In this document: positions 18,425 to 26,981 of the stretch, one piece after another
How positions within the stretch are numbered: the first letter of the stretch is position 1
Layout: every line of letters starts with the position of its first letter
From: Campylobacter sp. W0018
Lineage (GTDB): Bacteria > Campylobacterota > Campylobacteria > Campylobacterales > Campylobacteraceae
Direction: 5' to 3'
Length of the DNA stretch: 64,000 nucleotides
NCBI GenBank assembly: GCA_020135845.1
Contig: JACHTQ010000003.1
Span: 1-64,000 of the forward strand
Translations under genes and position numbers: made by a program
Notes under the pieces: model-generated
Databases searched by the model: none
Seen by the model: only the letters and a program-made list of their open reading frames with translations
What the model was told of the DNA's origin: nothing

Positions 18425-19321
18425 TTAAAAATATAAGTTTTTTGATTTTTGATATTGCTTAGGGGTCATTTTATAGCTTTTTTTAAATCTTTCTATAAAC
18501 CAAGATATAGAGGAAAAGGAACATTCTGTCGCTATTTCATTGATATTTTTTTTAGAAAATTCAAGCAAAAATTTAGCCTTTTGCAAACGTTTTTCATCCA
18601 ACCATCTTTTTGGACTCATCTTAAAGCATTTTTTAAATTCTCTAGAAAAACTTGCTAAATCAAGCTTAGCAAAATCAGCCATTTCTTGAACACTTAAAAA
18701 TTCTTTCTCACAATACTCAAAAAGCTGAGATAAATCCAAACGAAATTCTTTTAAAATTTCAGCTAAAAAAGTGATAAAATTTGAATTTTTATTTAAAAGC
18801 AAATGCAAAAAAATCTCTTCAAATTTTAAATTAATAATTGGGTCTAAAATTTGCGTATTTTCATCAAAATATGGATTAAAGCTCTCTAAAATTCCTTGTA
18901 AAATTTTATCATTTCGTATCCAAAAAATTTCGTCATTTAAGGAAGAGGGGTTAAAATTGAGCAAATTCTTGTATTTATAAATCAATTCTATTAAAAAAGC
19001 ATTATCAAAGAAAAATAAATGCGCTTCATAAATTCCATCTTTTAAACCTATATTACTAAGAGTGTAATTTCCCGATTTTAAAAACAAAACCTCATAAGAA
19101 TTAATTCTATAATCTTTTTTAGGTGTGTGTAAAATTTTATAACCTTTTTTAACGAAGGTTAAAAGGTGTTTTTGTAAATTTATGTAATTAGAATGAAAAG
19201 AATCTTTTTGGATATATCTTGCAAAGGTGCAAAATTGAAAATTCTTATAATTAATATTTTTTAATTTTCTAAGATCTTGGGGTAAAACTATATGCTTACT
19301 CACATTTTTGTCTGCATTCAT
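18425..19321 (-). CDS. AraC-family transcriptional regulator
   Basis: 298 aa. The C-terminal third has two helix-turn-helix motifs of the AraC/XylS type (VQEMADFAKLDLASFSREFKKCFKMSPKRWL and INEIATECSFSSISWFIERFKKSYKMTPKQY). The N-terminal region resembles an ExsA-like sensor. It lies directly upstream of the propeller and CynX-type genes on the same strand, so these are its likeliest targets. Its start overlaps thiE2 by 26 bp. Confidence 0.82.
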   Translation of the reverse strand: MNADKNVSKHIVLPQDLRKLKNINYKNFQFCTFARYIQKDSFHSNYINLQKHLLTFVKKGYKILHTPKKDYRINSYEVLFLKSGNYTLSNIGLKDGIYEAHLFFFDNAFLIELIYKYKNLLNFNPSSLNDEIFWIRNDKILQGILESFNPYFDENTQILDPIINLKFEEIFLHLLLNKNSNFITFLAEILKEFRLDLSQLFEYCEKEFLSVQEMADFAKLDLASFSREFKKCFKMSPKRWLDEKRLQKAKFLLEFSKKNINEIATECSFSSISWFIERFKKSYKMTPKQYQKSKNLYF

Positions 19322-19913
19322 TTAAATAAACTTTTAATTTTTTTTCATTCATCAAAGCTTCTCTCATGCAAACTCCAGCTATATCTAAATTTTTAAGTTT
19401 TTCAATATTTTCTAGATTAATCCCACCTATGGCATAAAGTGGAATTTTGCTAAAAGCGAGTAAGGAATTTAAAAACTCAATTCCTTTAGGCTCTAAATCC
19501 TTCTTACAAGAACTTTCAAAAATATGTCCAGCAAAAGCATAATTAACCTTATAATTCATAGCCTCTAAAAGCTCTTCTTTGCTATGGATAGAAGTTCCAA
19601 GCAAATGAAAATACCGAGCCAATCTAGGCTCTTGTCTTAACAAACTAAGTGGTGCATGAAAATATCTATGATTTAATTTCAAACATTGTCTGTCAAAAAA
19701 ATGCAAAATACAAGTAAGCTTTTGCTTAGAACAAATTTGCAAAACTTCTTTAGCTAAGTCATAATACTCAAACTCACTCAAATCTTTTTCTCTAAGCACA
19801 AAAGCATCTACGCCTGATTTGGCGATTTTTTCAACCTGTTTTAAAAAATCACCCTCAACAATTTTTCGATCGCTTATGGCGATAATCTTTTTATCCCACA
19901 TAGATACTATCAC
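19296..19913 (-). CDS. ThiE/TenI-family thiamine protein
   Basis: 205 aa, a TIM-barrel thiamine phosphate synthase relative. FVLREKDLSEFEYYDLAKEVLQIC and LYAIGGINLENIEKL are family segments. It lacks the conserved diphosphate/Mg-binding pattern (NDR, DGVHLGQ) present in the second homologue at 58192-58824: here the region reads HFFDRQCLKLNHRYFHAPLS. This suggests a TenI-type thiazole tautomerase that acts on the product of the ThiG/ThiH genes upstream. An internal ATG at 19901 is an alternative start. Confidence 0.72.
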   Translation of the reverse strand: MIVSMWDKKIIAISDRKIVEGDFLKQVEKIAKSGVDAFVLREKDLSEFEYYDLAKEVLQICSKQKLTCILHFFDRQCLKLNHRYFHAPLSLLRQEPRLARYFHLLGTSIHSKEELLEAMNYKVNYAFAGHIFESSCKKDLEPKGIEFLNSLLAFSKIPLYAIGGINLENIEKLKNLDIAGVCMREALMNEKKLKVYLNECRQKCE

Positions 19914-21042
19914 TCATCACAGCCTGCAAATTTGCATTTTTAAGCATAGTTAAAATTTCTTCTACGCTTCTTTCATCTGAAATTTCAAACTGATCATCGC
20001 CTTTTTTTTCACCGCTATGCTCACCAATCCCTACGCTAACTCCCGCGCTCATTTTAGTTGCTCCAAGCTTAATCACCTCATCTCTAAAGCCTATTCTTTC
20101 ACGGCTTGATATCGTAATTCCGGCAAAAGGTAAAAAAAGTCTATACGCACAAAGCACTTGCAAAAGACGCTTTTCGCTCACATCTTTAGGATGAATTTTA
20201 GCATTGTTGATAATAGGTCTTAAACGTGGCACAGAAAGAGAAATTTCAGCATGTGGATATTTTTGCTGTAAAAAATACGCGTGTAAAGCCGTAGCTAAAG
20301 CATCTTTTCTAAAATCATCTATGCCCAAAAGTGCAGCAAAAGCAACCCCTCTCATACCCGCTTTTAAAGCTCTTTCTTGGGCGTTAAAACGATAAGGAAA
20401 AATGCGTTTTTCGCCACCAAGATGAATTTTAGAATATTTTAAAGGATTATAAGTTTCTTGAAAAATAGTCACATAATCACAGCCATTTTCATGCAAAATT
20501 TTATACTCATCTTCATTCATAGGATAAATTTCAACCCCTATGACTTTAAAATACTTTTTTGCGATAGCACAAGCTTTTGCGATGTATTCTACATTTGCAA
20601 ATTTTCTTCCTTCCCCTGTTAATAACAAAATTTCTTGCAAACCTGTTTTTGCAATCGCTTTCATCTCTTTGTGAATTTCATCTTCATTAAGCTTTGCTCT
20701 TGCGATTTTATTGCCCTTTTGAAAACCACAATACACGCACTTAGAATTACAATAATTTGACAAATAAAGCGGAGTAAAAAGCGATATAGAATTTCCAAAA
20801 TATTTTATTTTTGTTTTTGATGATTTAAAAGCTAATTCCTCAATAAATTCTTCAGCCGCACTTGAAAGCAAAGCTTTTAAATTTTCTATACTTAAATGCG
20901 TAGAATTTAAAGCCTCTTTTACATCTTTAGCGCTAAATTTAGCCTCATCATAATCTTTTATTTCAAACAAAACTTTATCTAAAATATCACTTTTTATTTC
21001 TTGCATGTGGGGCAAATATTGCATAAAATCTTGCATGATCAA
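19891..21042 (-). CDS. thiH: 2-iminoacetate synthase ThiH
   Basis: Radical SAM enzyme that cleaves tyrosine to dehydroglycine for the thiazole ring. It is 383 aa with the CxxxCxxC cluster motif at Cys98, Cys102 and Cys105 ([12 protein letters not shown]) and LLLTGEG, a radical-SAM glycine motif. The C-terminal region is of the BATS type. It overlaps thiG by 4 bp. ThiH instead of ThiO (glycine oxidase) is the anaerobe/microaerophile version of this step. Confidence 0.92.
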   Translation of the reverse strand: MIMQDFMQYLPHMQEIKSDILDKVLFEIKDYDEAKFSAKDVKEALNSTHLSIENLKALLSSAAEEFIEELAFKSSKTKIKYFGNSISLFTPLYLSNYCNSKCVYCGFQKGNKIARAKLNEDEIHKEMKAIAKTGLQEILLLTGEGRKFANVEYIAKACAIAKKYFKVIGVEIYPMNEDEYKILHENGCDYVTIFQETYNPLKYSKIHLGGEKRIFPYRFNAQERALKAGMRGVAFAALLGIDDFRKDALATALHAYFLQQKYPHAEISLSVPRLRPIINNAKIHPKDVSEKRLLQVLCAYRLFLPFAGITISSRERIGFRDEVIKLGATKMSAGVSVGIGEHSGEKKGDDQFEISDERSVEEILTMLKNANLQAVMSDSIYVG

Positions 21043-21800
21043 TCCCTTAAAAAGCCTGTTAAAGGAGAGCTTGCCTTAGCCTCACTCACACTTGCTAAAC
21101 CAGCTAAATAACCCTCTCTTCCCGCTTTTATCGCCAAAGAAAAAGCTTTAGCCATTAAAGCGATATTTTTTGCCTCGGCTATAGCTGTATTTGCCATAAC
21201 AGCACTCACTCCCATTTGCATTGCCTCACAAGCTTGAGATGGGCTACCAATGCCCGCATCTACGATAATAGGAAGATCGATTTCATTGAGTAAAATTTGT
21301 ATAAATTCTTTAGCACACAAGCCTTTATTGCTTCCTATAGGTGCAGCCAAAGGCATGATAGCCGCCGCTCCAGCATCTCTCATCGCTCTAGCTGCATAAA
21401 GATCAGCATACATATAAGGCAAAGGCGTAAAACCATCTTTTGCCAAAAGCTCACAAGCTTTGATCGTTTCATAATTATCCGGCAATAAATATTTACTATC
21501 GCTAATCACCTCGATCTTTATAAGCTCTCCACATCCTAACTCCCTTGAAAGTCTTGCTATACGTAAAGCTTCTTGAGCATTTCTTGCTCCCGAAGTGTTA
21601 GGTAAAAGAGTAATATTTTTTGGAATATAATCTAAGATATTTTCAACCTCTCCCGTATAAGCACGGCGTAAAGCTAGAGTGATGATCTGTGCTCCTGCTT
21701 CTGCGATGGCTGATTTGATCAACTCAAGTGAAAATTTACCCGATCCTAAAATAAAACGTGAGTTAAATTCATATTTTCCAATTTTTAATTTATCATCCAT
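21039..21800 (-). CDS. thiG: Thiazole synthase ThiG
   Basis: Forms the thiazole phosphate from deoxyxylulose phosphate, dehydroglycine and ThiS thiocarboxylate. It is 253 aa, a normal length. The family pattern is clear: [30 protein letters not shown], the Schiff-base Lys in [26 protein letters not shown] and the C-terminal ASSPLTGF. It is part of the thiS-thiF-thiG-thiH run. Confidence 0.94.
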   Translation of the reverse strand: MDDKLKIGKYEFNSRFILGSGKFSLELIKSAIAEAGAQIITLALRRAYTGEVENILDYIPKNITLLPNTSGARNAQEALRIARLSRELGCGELIKIEVISDSKYLLPDNYETIKACELLAKDGFTPLPYMYADLYAARAMRDAGAAAIMPLAAPIGSNKGLCAKEFIQILLNEIDLPIIVDAGIGSPSQACEAMQMGVSAVMANTAIAEAKNIALMAKAFSLAIKAGREGYLAGLASVSEAKASSPLTGFLRD

Positions 21801-21802
21801 TT

Positions 21803-22603
21803 TTACTCCTTGCTAGCTAAAAGTTCTAAAACCAAATTAGCTTGATGTCCTGCACAAATATTAACCCGTGGTGCCATCAGTCCATTTCCAACTTGTGCTG
21901 CATTCACCAAATCCCCACAAACATAGAAATTTTTTGCAATTTTTCTCGTTTGTATGCTATTGCTATCGCCATAACCTGCAAGTCCTGAAGCACAGATTAA
22001 AGTTGTATCAGGATAAAATTTATGAAAATTTTGCGCGATCATAGCTTTTGCTAAAGGTGTATCAAAAGCTTCGCAAACGATATTTATATCCTTAAATAAA
22101 TGGGCTAAATTTTGCTCATCTATCTTTAAAGTTTCAATTTCAATTTGCGTGTAAGGATTGATTTCTTTGATTTGCTCTTTTAAAGCCTCGGTTTTAAATT
22201 TACCCAAATCACACACGCGATAAGCTTGGCGGTTAAGATTGCTAGGCTCTACCACATCAAAATCGATGAGTTTTAAAACCCCTATCCCACTTCTTGCTAA
22301 CATGATGGCTATATGAGAGCCAAGGCCACCTAAGCCACACACCGCAACACTTGAATTTTTTAATTTATCGTGAAGTTTTGGGGTGTGTCTTGCTCTCATC
22401 ATCGTATCAAGTGCATCTTTTGGAGGCAAAGTGTTTTTTTGTATGCAAAAAAGCTCATCATTTTCATTTAAATTTAAATCTTCTTTTGTTGCAAAACCAT
22501 TAACTATCCAAACATCATTTTCATTTTCACTCACACTTTGAAAAAATTCCAAAGTGCTTTTAAAAGAGGTTTCAAGCTCTTTACCATTGAATTTTATTTT
22601 CAT
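21803..22603 (-). CDS. thiF: ThiS adenylyltransferase ThiF (with N-terminal ThiS-like domain)
   Basis: E1-like enzyme that adenylates the C-terminus of ThiS. It is 266 aa with the nucleotide loop GLGGLGSH starting at Gly90, the DFDVV acidic site and NLNRQ. The first 65 residues read as a ubiquitin-fold ThiS-like domain, an arrangement of the ThiF2 subfamily. No CxxC zinc pair is evident. The 1-bp overlap with thiS shows translational coupling with its partner. Confidence 0.88.
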   Translation of the reverse strand: MKIKFNGKELETSFKSTLEFFQSVSENENDVWIVNGFATKEDLNLNENDELFCIQKNTLPPKDALDTMMRARHTPKLHDKLKNSSVAVCGLGGLGSHIAIMLARSGIGVLKLIDFDVVEPSNLNRQAYRVCDLGKFKTEALKEQIKEINPYTQIEIETLKIDEQNLAHLFKDINIVCEAFDTPLAKAMIAQNFHKFYPDTTLICASGLAGYGDSNSIQTRKIAKNFYVCGDLVNAAQVGNGLMAPRVNICAGHQANLVLELLASKE

Positions 22604-22794
22604 CAGCCACCCCCTACAAAACTTACAATTTCAGCCTTATCATTTTCTTTTAAAATCAAATTTTCAAAACGATCCTTTGAGATAATTTCTCCGTTTAATT
22701 CTAAAGCGATGAGTTCGATTTTATAACCCTTTTCTTTTAAAAAATCCATCAATCTTAATTCTTTTAAATCAAGCTTTTCACCATTGATAATCAT
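22603..22794 (-). CDS. thiS: Sulfur carrier protein ThiS
   Basis: 63-aa ubiquitin-like carrier that ends in Gly-Gly-Gly (SFVGGG). The C-terminal Gly is adenylated by ThiF and converted to the thiocarboxylate. Its size and position at the head of thiFGH fit exactly. No TPP riboswitch is possible in the 9-bp gap upstream. Confidence 0.92.
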   Translation of the reverse strand: MIINGEKLDLKELRLMDFLKEKGYKIELIALELNGEIISKDRFENLILKENDKAEIVSFVGGG

Positions 22795-22803
22795 TTCTAG
22801 CCT

Positions 22804-23901
22804 CTAAAAATTTTCTATAAAATCTTTATAAATTTCACAAAGTTTTTCAAAATCTTCCACGCTTACTCTTTCATCAATAGCGTGAATTCTATCGTTGCAT
22901 ACCCCAAATTCGCATACACTTATACCAAATTCTGCTAAAAATCTTGCATCGCTTGTGCCGCCTTTGGTATTGAAACTCGGAACGCGTTGCGTGATCTTTT
23001 GGATACTTTCATTTAATTTTTGCACCACTTTATTATCATGATGAGTTAAAAAAGGTTTTGAACTTTGTTTGATTTCTAATTTATAATTTAAACCATGGCA
23101 AATTTTATCGATATAATTTTTCACATCATCTAAAGTCGTATCTGGAGAATTTCTAACATTAAACATCAATTTTAGATCATTTGGAGTGACATTACACACC
23201 TCAAGTCCTCCTCTAATATCAGTAATGACTATCTTAGAAGGAGTAAAATCCGCACTACCAGGATCAAGATCAAAGCCCGCTAAAAATTTCAAAGCATGAG
23301 AAAAATCATGGATAGGGTTGATACATTTTTCAGGATACGCAGCATGTCCTTGTTTTCCGCGTATGAGAATTTTACCATTGATAGAACCTCTACGTCCTAT
23401 TTTGATGCTATCTCCTAGATATTTTTCACAAGTTGGCTCACCTACTATGGCAAAATCAGGCAAGATATTTTCTTCTTGCATGAATTTAAGAAGCTCCAAA
23501 GTTCCGTATTTTGCATCCCCTTCTTCGTCACTTGTTAGCATTAAAGAAAGCCTAGAACCTTTAAAATTTGCGTTTTTAGCCGCATGGATAAAAGCAGCCA
23601 CGCCGCTTTTCATATCTTGAGCACCTCTTGCGTAAATAAAGCCTTCTTTTTCTACAGGTTTAAAAGGATCACTTTGCCAACCCTCACCCGCAGGCACAAC
23701 ATCTACATGGCCGCAAAATGCTAAATGTTCGCCTTTATCTTTAATTTTTTTTGTCAATAATAAATTTTTTACACCCTCTTTTTCCACAAAAAAAGCTTCG
23801 AAATCACTAAGTTCTAAGGCGATAAAATTTAAAATTCCATCATCTTTTGGTGTGATGGATTTAAATTTTAAAAGCTCGATTAAAAGTTCTTTGGCATTCA
23901 T
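22804..23901 (-). CDS. dapE: Succinyl-diaminopimelate desuccinylase
   Basis: M20 metallo-deacylase in the lysine/meso-diaminopimelate pathway, which feeds peptidoglycan. It is 365 aa. Metal ligands are in [13 protein letters not shown] (His, Asp), SDEEGDA (catalytic and metal Glu) and the C-terminal NDRIHAIDE. It starts 3 bp after the lysE-like gene. Confidence 0.92.
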   Translation of the reverse strand: MNAKELLIELLKFKSITPKDDGILNFIALELSDFEAFFVEKEGVKNLLLTKKIKDKGEHLAFCGHVDVVPAGEGWQSDPFKPVEKEGFIYARGAQDMKSGVAAFIHAAKNANFKGSRLSLMLTSDEEGDAKYGTLELLKFMQEENILPDFAIVGEPTCEKYLGDSIKIGRRGSINGKILIRGKQGHAAYPEKCINPIHDFSHALKFLAGFDLDPGSADFTPSKIVITDIRGGLEVCNVTPNDLKLMFNVRNSPDTTLDDVKNYIDKICHGLNYKLEIKQSSKPFLTHHDNKVVQKLNESIQKITQRVPSFNTKGGTSDARFLAEFGISVCEFGVCNDRIHAIDERVSVEDFEKLCEIYKDFIENF

Positions 23902-23904
23902 TTT

Positions 23905-24504
23905 TTATCCTATAAAAGTTTTATACAACAAACTAAGGGCAAAATATTCTATAATCAAAGCTGAAACTATATTTACAATCTTAGTAACCTTTGCACCAAA
24001 GAAATGTTTATATCTAGCCACAAAAAAAGACAAAGCAAAAACCCAAGCTATGATGGAAATAACAAGCCCAATAGTCATAATATAAGGATGCCCATCTGCG
24101 ATGATCACCCCAGCTGTACTTAACCAAAATCCTATAACAAAAGGATTTGTTCCATTTAAAAAACATCCTTTGATATAACTTTTTAAAAGACTTTCTTTAA
24201 AATCTTGATTTTGCAGATCTAAAGCTTCGCTTTTTTTTCTAACCATTAAAAAAGCCATATAACTTAAAAAACAAAAGCCAAAAATAGCCAAGATATATTT
24301 AAAAATATCATTGTTTAAAAAACCCAAAAACCCAAATTGCAATAAAAAAAGATAAAGCATATCGATACTAAAAGCCCCAAAGCCTACCGCTAATGAATTT
24401 TTAAAAGATCTTAAAGCATAGGTTAAGATCAAAATATTAACTGGCCCAAAAGGAACACTAACGCCAAATCCTAAAATCAATCCATTTAACAAAGAATCAA
24501 ACAT
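23905..24504 (-). CDS. LysE/RhtB-family amino-acid exporter
   Basis: 199-aa membrane protein with about six helices. The N-terminal LILGFGVSVPFGPVNILIL and central NPFVIGFWLS are LysE/RhtB hallmarks. It probably exports an amino acid or analogue; the neighbour dapE (lysine pathway) makes lysine-related export an option, though not a proven one. It overlaps the sirtuin by 1 bp. Confidence 0.82.
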   Translation of the reverse strand: MFDSLLNGLILGFGVSVPFGPVNILILTYALRSFKNSLAVGFGAFSIDMLYLFLLQFGFLGFLNNDIFKYILAIFGFCFLSYMAFLMVRKKSEALDLQNQDFKESLLKSYIKGCFLNGTNPFVIGFWLSTAGVIIADGHPYIMTIGLVISIIAWVFALSFFVARYKHFFGAKVTKIVNIVSALIIEYFALSLLYKTFIG

Positions 24505-25196
24505 TAACTCTCCATAAATTCTTCAATATCTAGTGCAATTTTATCAATCGCACTTACAACATCTTCAATATAAATTTTATCAAAATATTTTTCTAAATTA
24601 TCATCTTTATCATAAATATTTAAAATACTTTTTTTACACATACTAGCGTATTGTCCCACTGGCAAAACTGCTCCGCTTGTGCCTATGCTGATAAAAAGCG
24701 AAGTTTGCTCAAGCAAAGAATAAAGAGTGGCATACATAGGCGCTGCTTCTTCAAACATGACTATATTGTGTCTTAAATTTTCACTCTTACATTTAGGGCA
24801 AATTTTACCGGCCATTTTTTCATAGTCGATACTAAAAATTTCACCGCATTTTAGGCAACGAAGTTCAGGTAAAAAGCCGTGCAAATGGATCACATCTTTA
24901 CACGCTGCGCGCTCAAGCAAATCATCGACATTTTGCGTGATCACAAAAAGATTTTTACCCCATTTTTGCTTAAGTTCTGCTATTTTTTTATGGGCGTGAT
25001 TTGGCTCTACGTTTTTAAGCTGCTCTCTTCTTTCATCGTAAAAATCAAGCACTTTTTTAGAATTTTTCCTAAAAGCTGTTGCAGAGCAAACCTCCATCAC
25101 ATCGTATTCTTCCCAAAGTCCGTCATTATCTCTAAAAGTTTTAAGTCCGCTTGGAGCAGATAACCCTGCTCCGCTTAATATCATTACATTTTTCAT
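24504..25196 (-). CDS. cobB: NAD-dependent protein deacylase (Sir2 family)
   Basis: 230-aa sirtuin that removes acyl groups from lysine using NAD. Visible motifs: GAGLSAPSGLKTFRD (NAD loop), TQNVDDLLERA, catalytic HLHG, a four-Cys zinc site (CLKCGEIF and CPKC) and GTSGAVLPVG. The Ala-to-Tyr/Arg residues that define a desuccinylase are partly seen (YDERREQL). Length is normal for class III bacterial enzymes. Confidence 0.9.
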   Translation of the reverse strand: MKNVMILSGAGLSAPSGLKTFRDNDGLWEEYDVMEVCSATAFRKNSKKVLDFYDERREQLKNVEPNHAHKKIAELKQKWGKNLFVITQNVDDLLERAACKDVIHLHGFLPELRCLKCGEIFSIDYEKMAGKICPKCKSENLRHNIVMFEEAAPMYATLYSLLEQTSLFISIGTSGAVLPVGQYASMCKKSILNIYDKDDNLEKYFDKIYIEDVVSAIDKIALDIEEFMES

Positions 25197-25236
25197 CGCT
25201 AAACCTTAAATTTTTCAAAGTCTAACACAAAATACT

Positions 25237-26373
25237 TTAAGAAATATTTTTATATTTATATATTTTTTTTTGATAATAATCCTTTATGTTTTTTAGTTTT
25301 TTAAGCTCCAAATCTTTTATATAACTTTCCATAAATTGCCAATTTGGATTACCTTTAGGATCTATGGGTAGAAGCATTTTTCCTCTTTTTAATCTAGCAA
25401 GAGTTGCACCATTTCCACCCCAATTAAATTTTTCCATAAATTTTTTGAGCTCAACAATAATAAAAAATGCATTATACTTATTTAATTGATTATTTTTAAG
25501 AATTTGAATATTTTGCCCGGTATAAAAAATACTATTTTGATAAAAAGCTGTTTGCGTATCCAATCCTATAGTGATTGCATTAGCTTCATTAGATTTATAT
25601 CCATTTTGCTTATCTATAAAATCATCTATACCATTGGTTTTATCACTTCTTGTAATATAAGGATAGTTTCCTTTTTTACCATTTAACTTATTTTTATCAA
25701 TTCCACTCAAAGTTGCCTTAATCTCAAAAATTTCCCCTATAGTAAATTCTTTCCACTTAACATTTTCTAATTGCTTTTGATTTTGGATAAATTTTTTGTA
25801 TTCTGCTAAATCAAATCCCCCGCCCCGCCTATTACTTTCGTTTAATTTAGCATTATAATAAGCCGTAATTTTTTCTAAATGTTCTTTTTCTATAGCTCTC
25901 ATATAATCTTCCATAAACTGCCAATGCGGATCACCTTTAGAGTCTATAGGGAGTAATAATTTTTGACCTTTTAAAACAGAAGTTGATAACTGATAACCAT
26001 AAGAATATTTAAAAGCAAATTTTTTAATTAGTGGAATCAAAAAAAGAGCTATATTATAATTTAATTCTTTATTCTTTATTTTTATTCCATGAATTTTCAT
26101 ATCTAAACTTACTTTGCTTTTATGATAAAAAACACTTCCTAAAAATGAAATGCTAATAAAATTTTCCAAAGTTCGAAAATTTTTATGTTTTAAATCATCA
26201 GTAAAAAAAGCTATACCATTATTTAAATCTGTAGCAGTAATACGTGGAAATTTTCCTTGTTGTATTTCATTTTGATTAATCAAAGCTCCTGTATAAATGT
26301 CAAACACATCACTTATTTTAAATTCTCTCCACTCTACATCTTCTAATTTTAAATTTTCTAATGCAATTTTCAT
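25237..26373 (-). CDS. Restriction-modification specificity subunit with two TRDs
   Basis: 378-aa S subunit. Two target-recognition domains are visible, each starting V(E/K)W(R/K)EF and ending in KGxPxWQFME followed by a helical dimer segment. This matches the B subunit of BcgI-type (type IIB) systems, which also carries two TRDs. Its ATG is embedded in the stop of the upstream half-S gene (ATGA overlap), so translation is coupled. The middle linker RRGGGFDLAEYKKF resembles the GGG-coding tract in the upstream S gene. Recognition sequence cannot be predicted. Confidence 0.8.
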   Translation of the reverse strand: MKIALENLKLEDVEWREFKISDVFDIYTGALINQNEIQQGKFPRITATDLNNGIAFFTDDLKHKNFRTLENFISISFLGSVFYHKSKVSLDMKIHGIKIKNKELNYNIALFLIPLIKKFAFKYSYGYQLSTSVLKGQKLLLPIDSKGDPHWQFMEDYMRAIEKEHLEKITAYYNAKLNESNRRGGGFDLAEYKKFIQNQKQLENVKWKEFTIGEIFEIKATLSGIDKNKLNGKKGNYPYITRSDKTNGIDDFIDKQNGYKSNEANAITIGLDTQTAFYQNSIFYTGQNIQILKNNQLNKYNAFFIIVELKKFMEKFNWGGNGATLARLKRGKMLLPIDPKGNPNWQFMESYIKDLELKKLKNIKDYYQKKIYKYKNIS

Positions 26374-26568
26374 GAGACCATCCTCAATGAAAATACTTTT
26401 ATCTCTAAAGGAAAGATTACTACAACTTGTATCCCCCCCCCCGTCATCGAATTATCTAATAATTTTTTATTATAGTAGTTTAAAATATCTTCGATATATT
26501 TTTGTTCTATTGTCTTCATATAATCTTCCATAAATTGCCAATGCGGATTACCTTTAGAATCTACAGGT
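25317..26568. repeat. Three imperfect direct repeats at TRD ends (S locus)
   Basis: A segment of about 50 bp encoding the KGxPxWQFME(D/S)Y region occurs three times, at about 25317-25368, 25900-25951 and 26517-26568. The last two copies are about 617 bp apart and nearly identical. They mark the conserved edges of the three TRDs and could support recombination between them. Confidence 0.65.
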
Positions 26569-26981
26569 AAAAGCAAAGCTCTATTTTTAAGTCTTGTACC
26601 AGTAAGCCCTTTTCCATAACCAAACCCACAATTTTTAATGCTACTTTGTAGCATTTTAACCAAAAAAAGTCCTGTATATCTATTAATATTTTTATTTTTA
26701 AGATAGTACATTTTATTACCAGTAATATATTCTAATTCTTGATAAAAAAAGTCTGCATTTTCCGCACCTAATGAAATAGTATTTTTAGGATTAATTTTTA
26801 AACCATCACTTTTTACACAACATTCTAAGCCATTATTAAATGAGGTTCTTGTAATGTAAGGAGTAAAACCTTTTTGAAGTGAGGTTTTATGATAAGGCTT
26901 AGAATTTACTATTTCAAAAATCCCACTTATCTTAAACTCTTTCCATTCTACGCTGTCTAAACTAACTTTCATCTTTATCAT
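26370..26981 (-). CDS. Phase-variable half specificity subunit with one TRD
   Basis: 203-aa S-like protein with one TRD (SVEWKEFKISGIFEI ... KGNPHWQFMEDYMKTIEQKY). Near its end it runs through a G10 tract and then an out-of-frame tail (VVVIFPLEIKVFSLRMVS) before a stop that overlaps the next S gene. With one extra G the frame instead reads through 26 further codons into the ATG of the downstream S gene, giving a fused protein of about 580 aa with three TRDs. With one G fewer it stops within five codons. The start overlaps the methylase gene by 20 bp; an ATG at 26972 is an alternative. Confidence 0.75.
   Translation of the reverse strand: MIKMKVSLDSVEWKEFKISGIFEIVNSKPYHKTSLQKGFTPYITRTSFNNGLECCVKSDGLKINPKNTISLGAENADFFYQELEYITGNKMYYLKNKNINRYTGLFLVKMLQSSIKNCGFGYGKGLTGTRLKNRALLLPVDSKGNPHWQFMEDYMKTIEQKYIEDILNYYNKKLLDNSMTGGGIQVVVIFPLEIKVFSLRMVS
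26433..26442 (-). repeat. Homopolymeric G10 tract (contingency sequence)
   Basis: Ten consecutive C on the plus strand, read as G10 in the specificity gene. Long G/C tracts are otherwise absent from this AT-rich window. In Campylobacter such tracts of 8-11 G slip at high rate and switch genes on or off. Position at the linker between two S ORFs makes a switching role likely. Confidence 0.85.

Noticed and set aside
22795..22803. TPP riboswitch upstream of the thi cluster
   Set aside because: Only 9 bp separate dapE from thiS, and no THI box was seen before thiE/thiD.
23318..23620. Plus-strand 100-aa frame in dapE
   Set aside because: Antisense shadow of a well supported gene.
25800..25830. 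Second contingency tract (CCCCCGCCCC) in the two-TRD S gene
   Set aside because: Interrupted by G, longest run five; too short to slip at a high rate.
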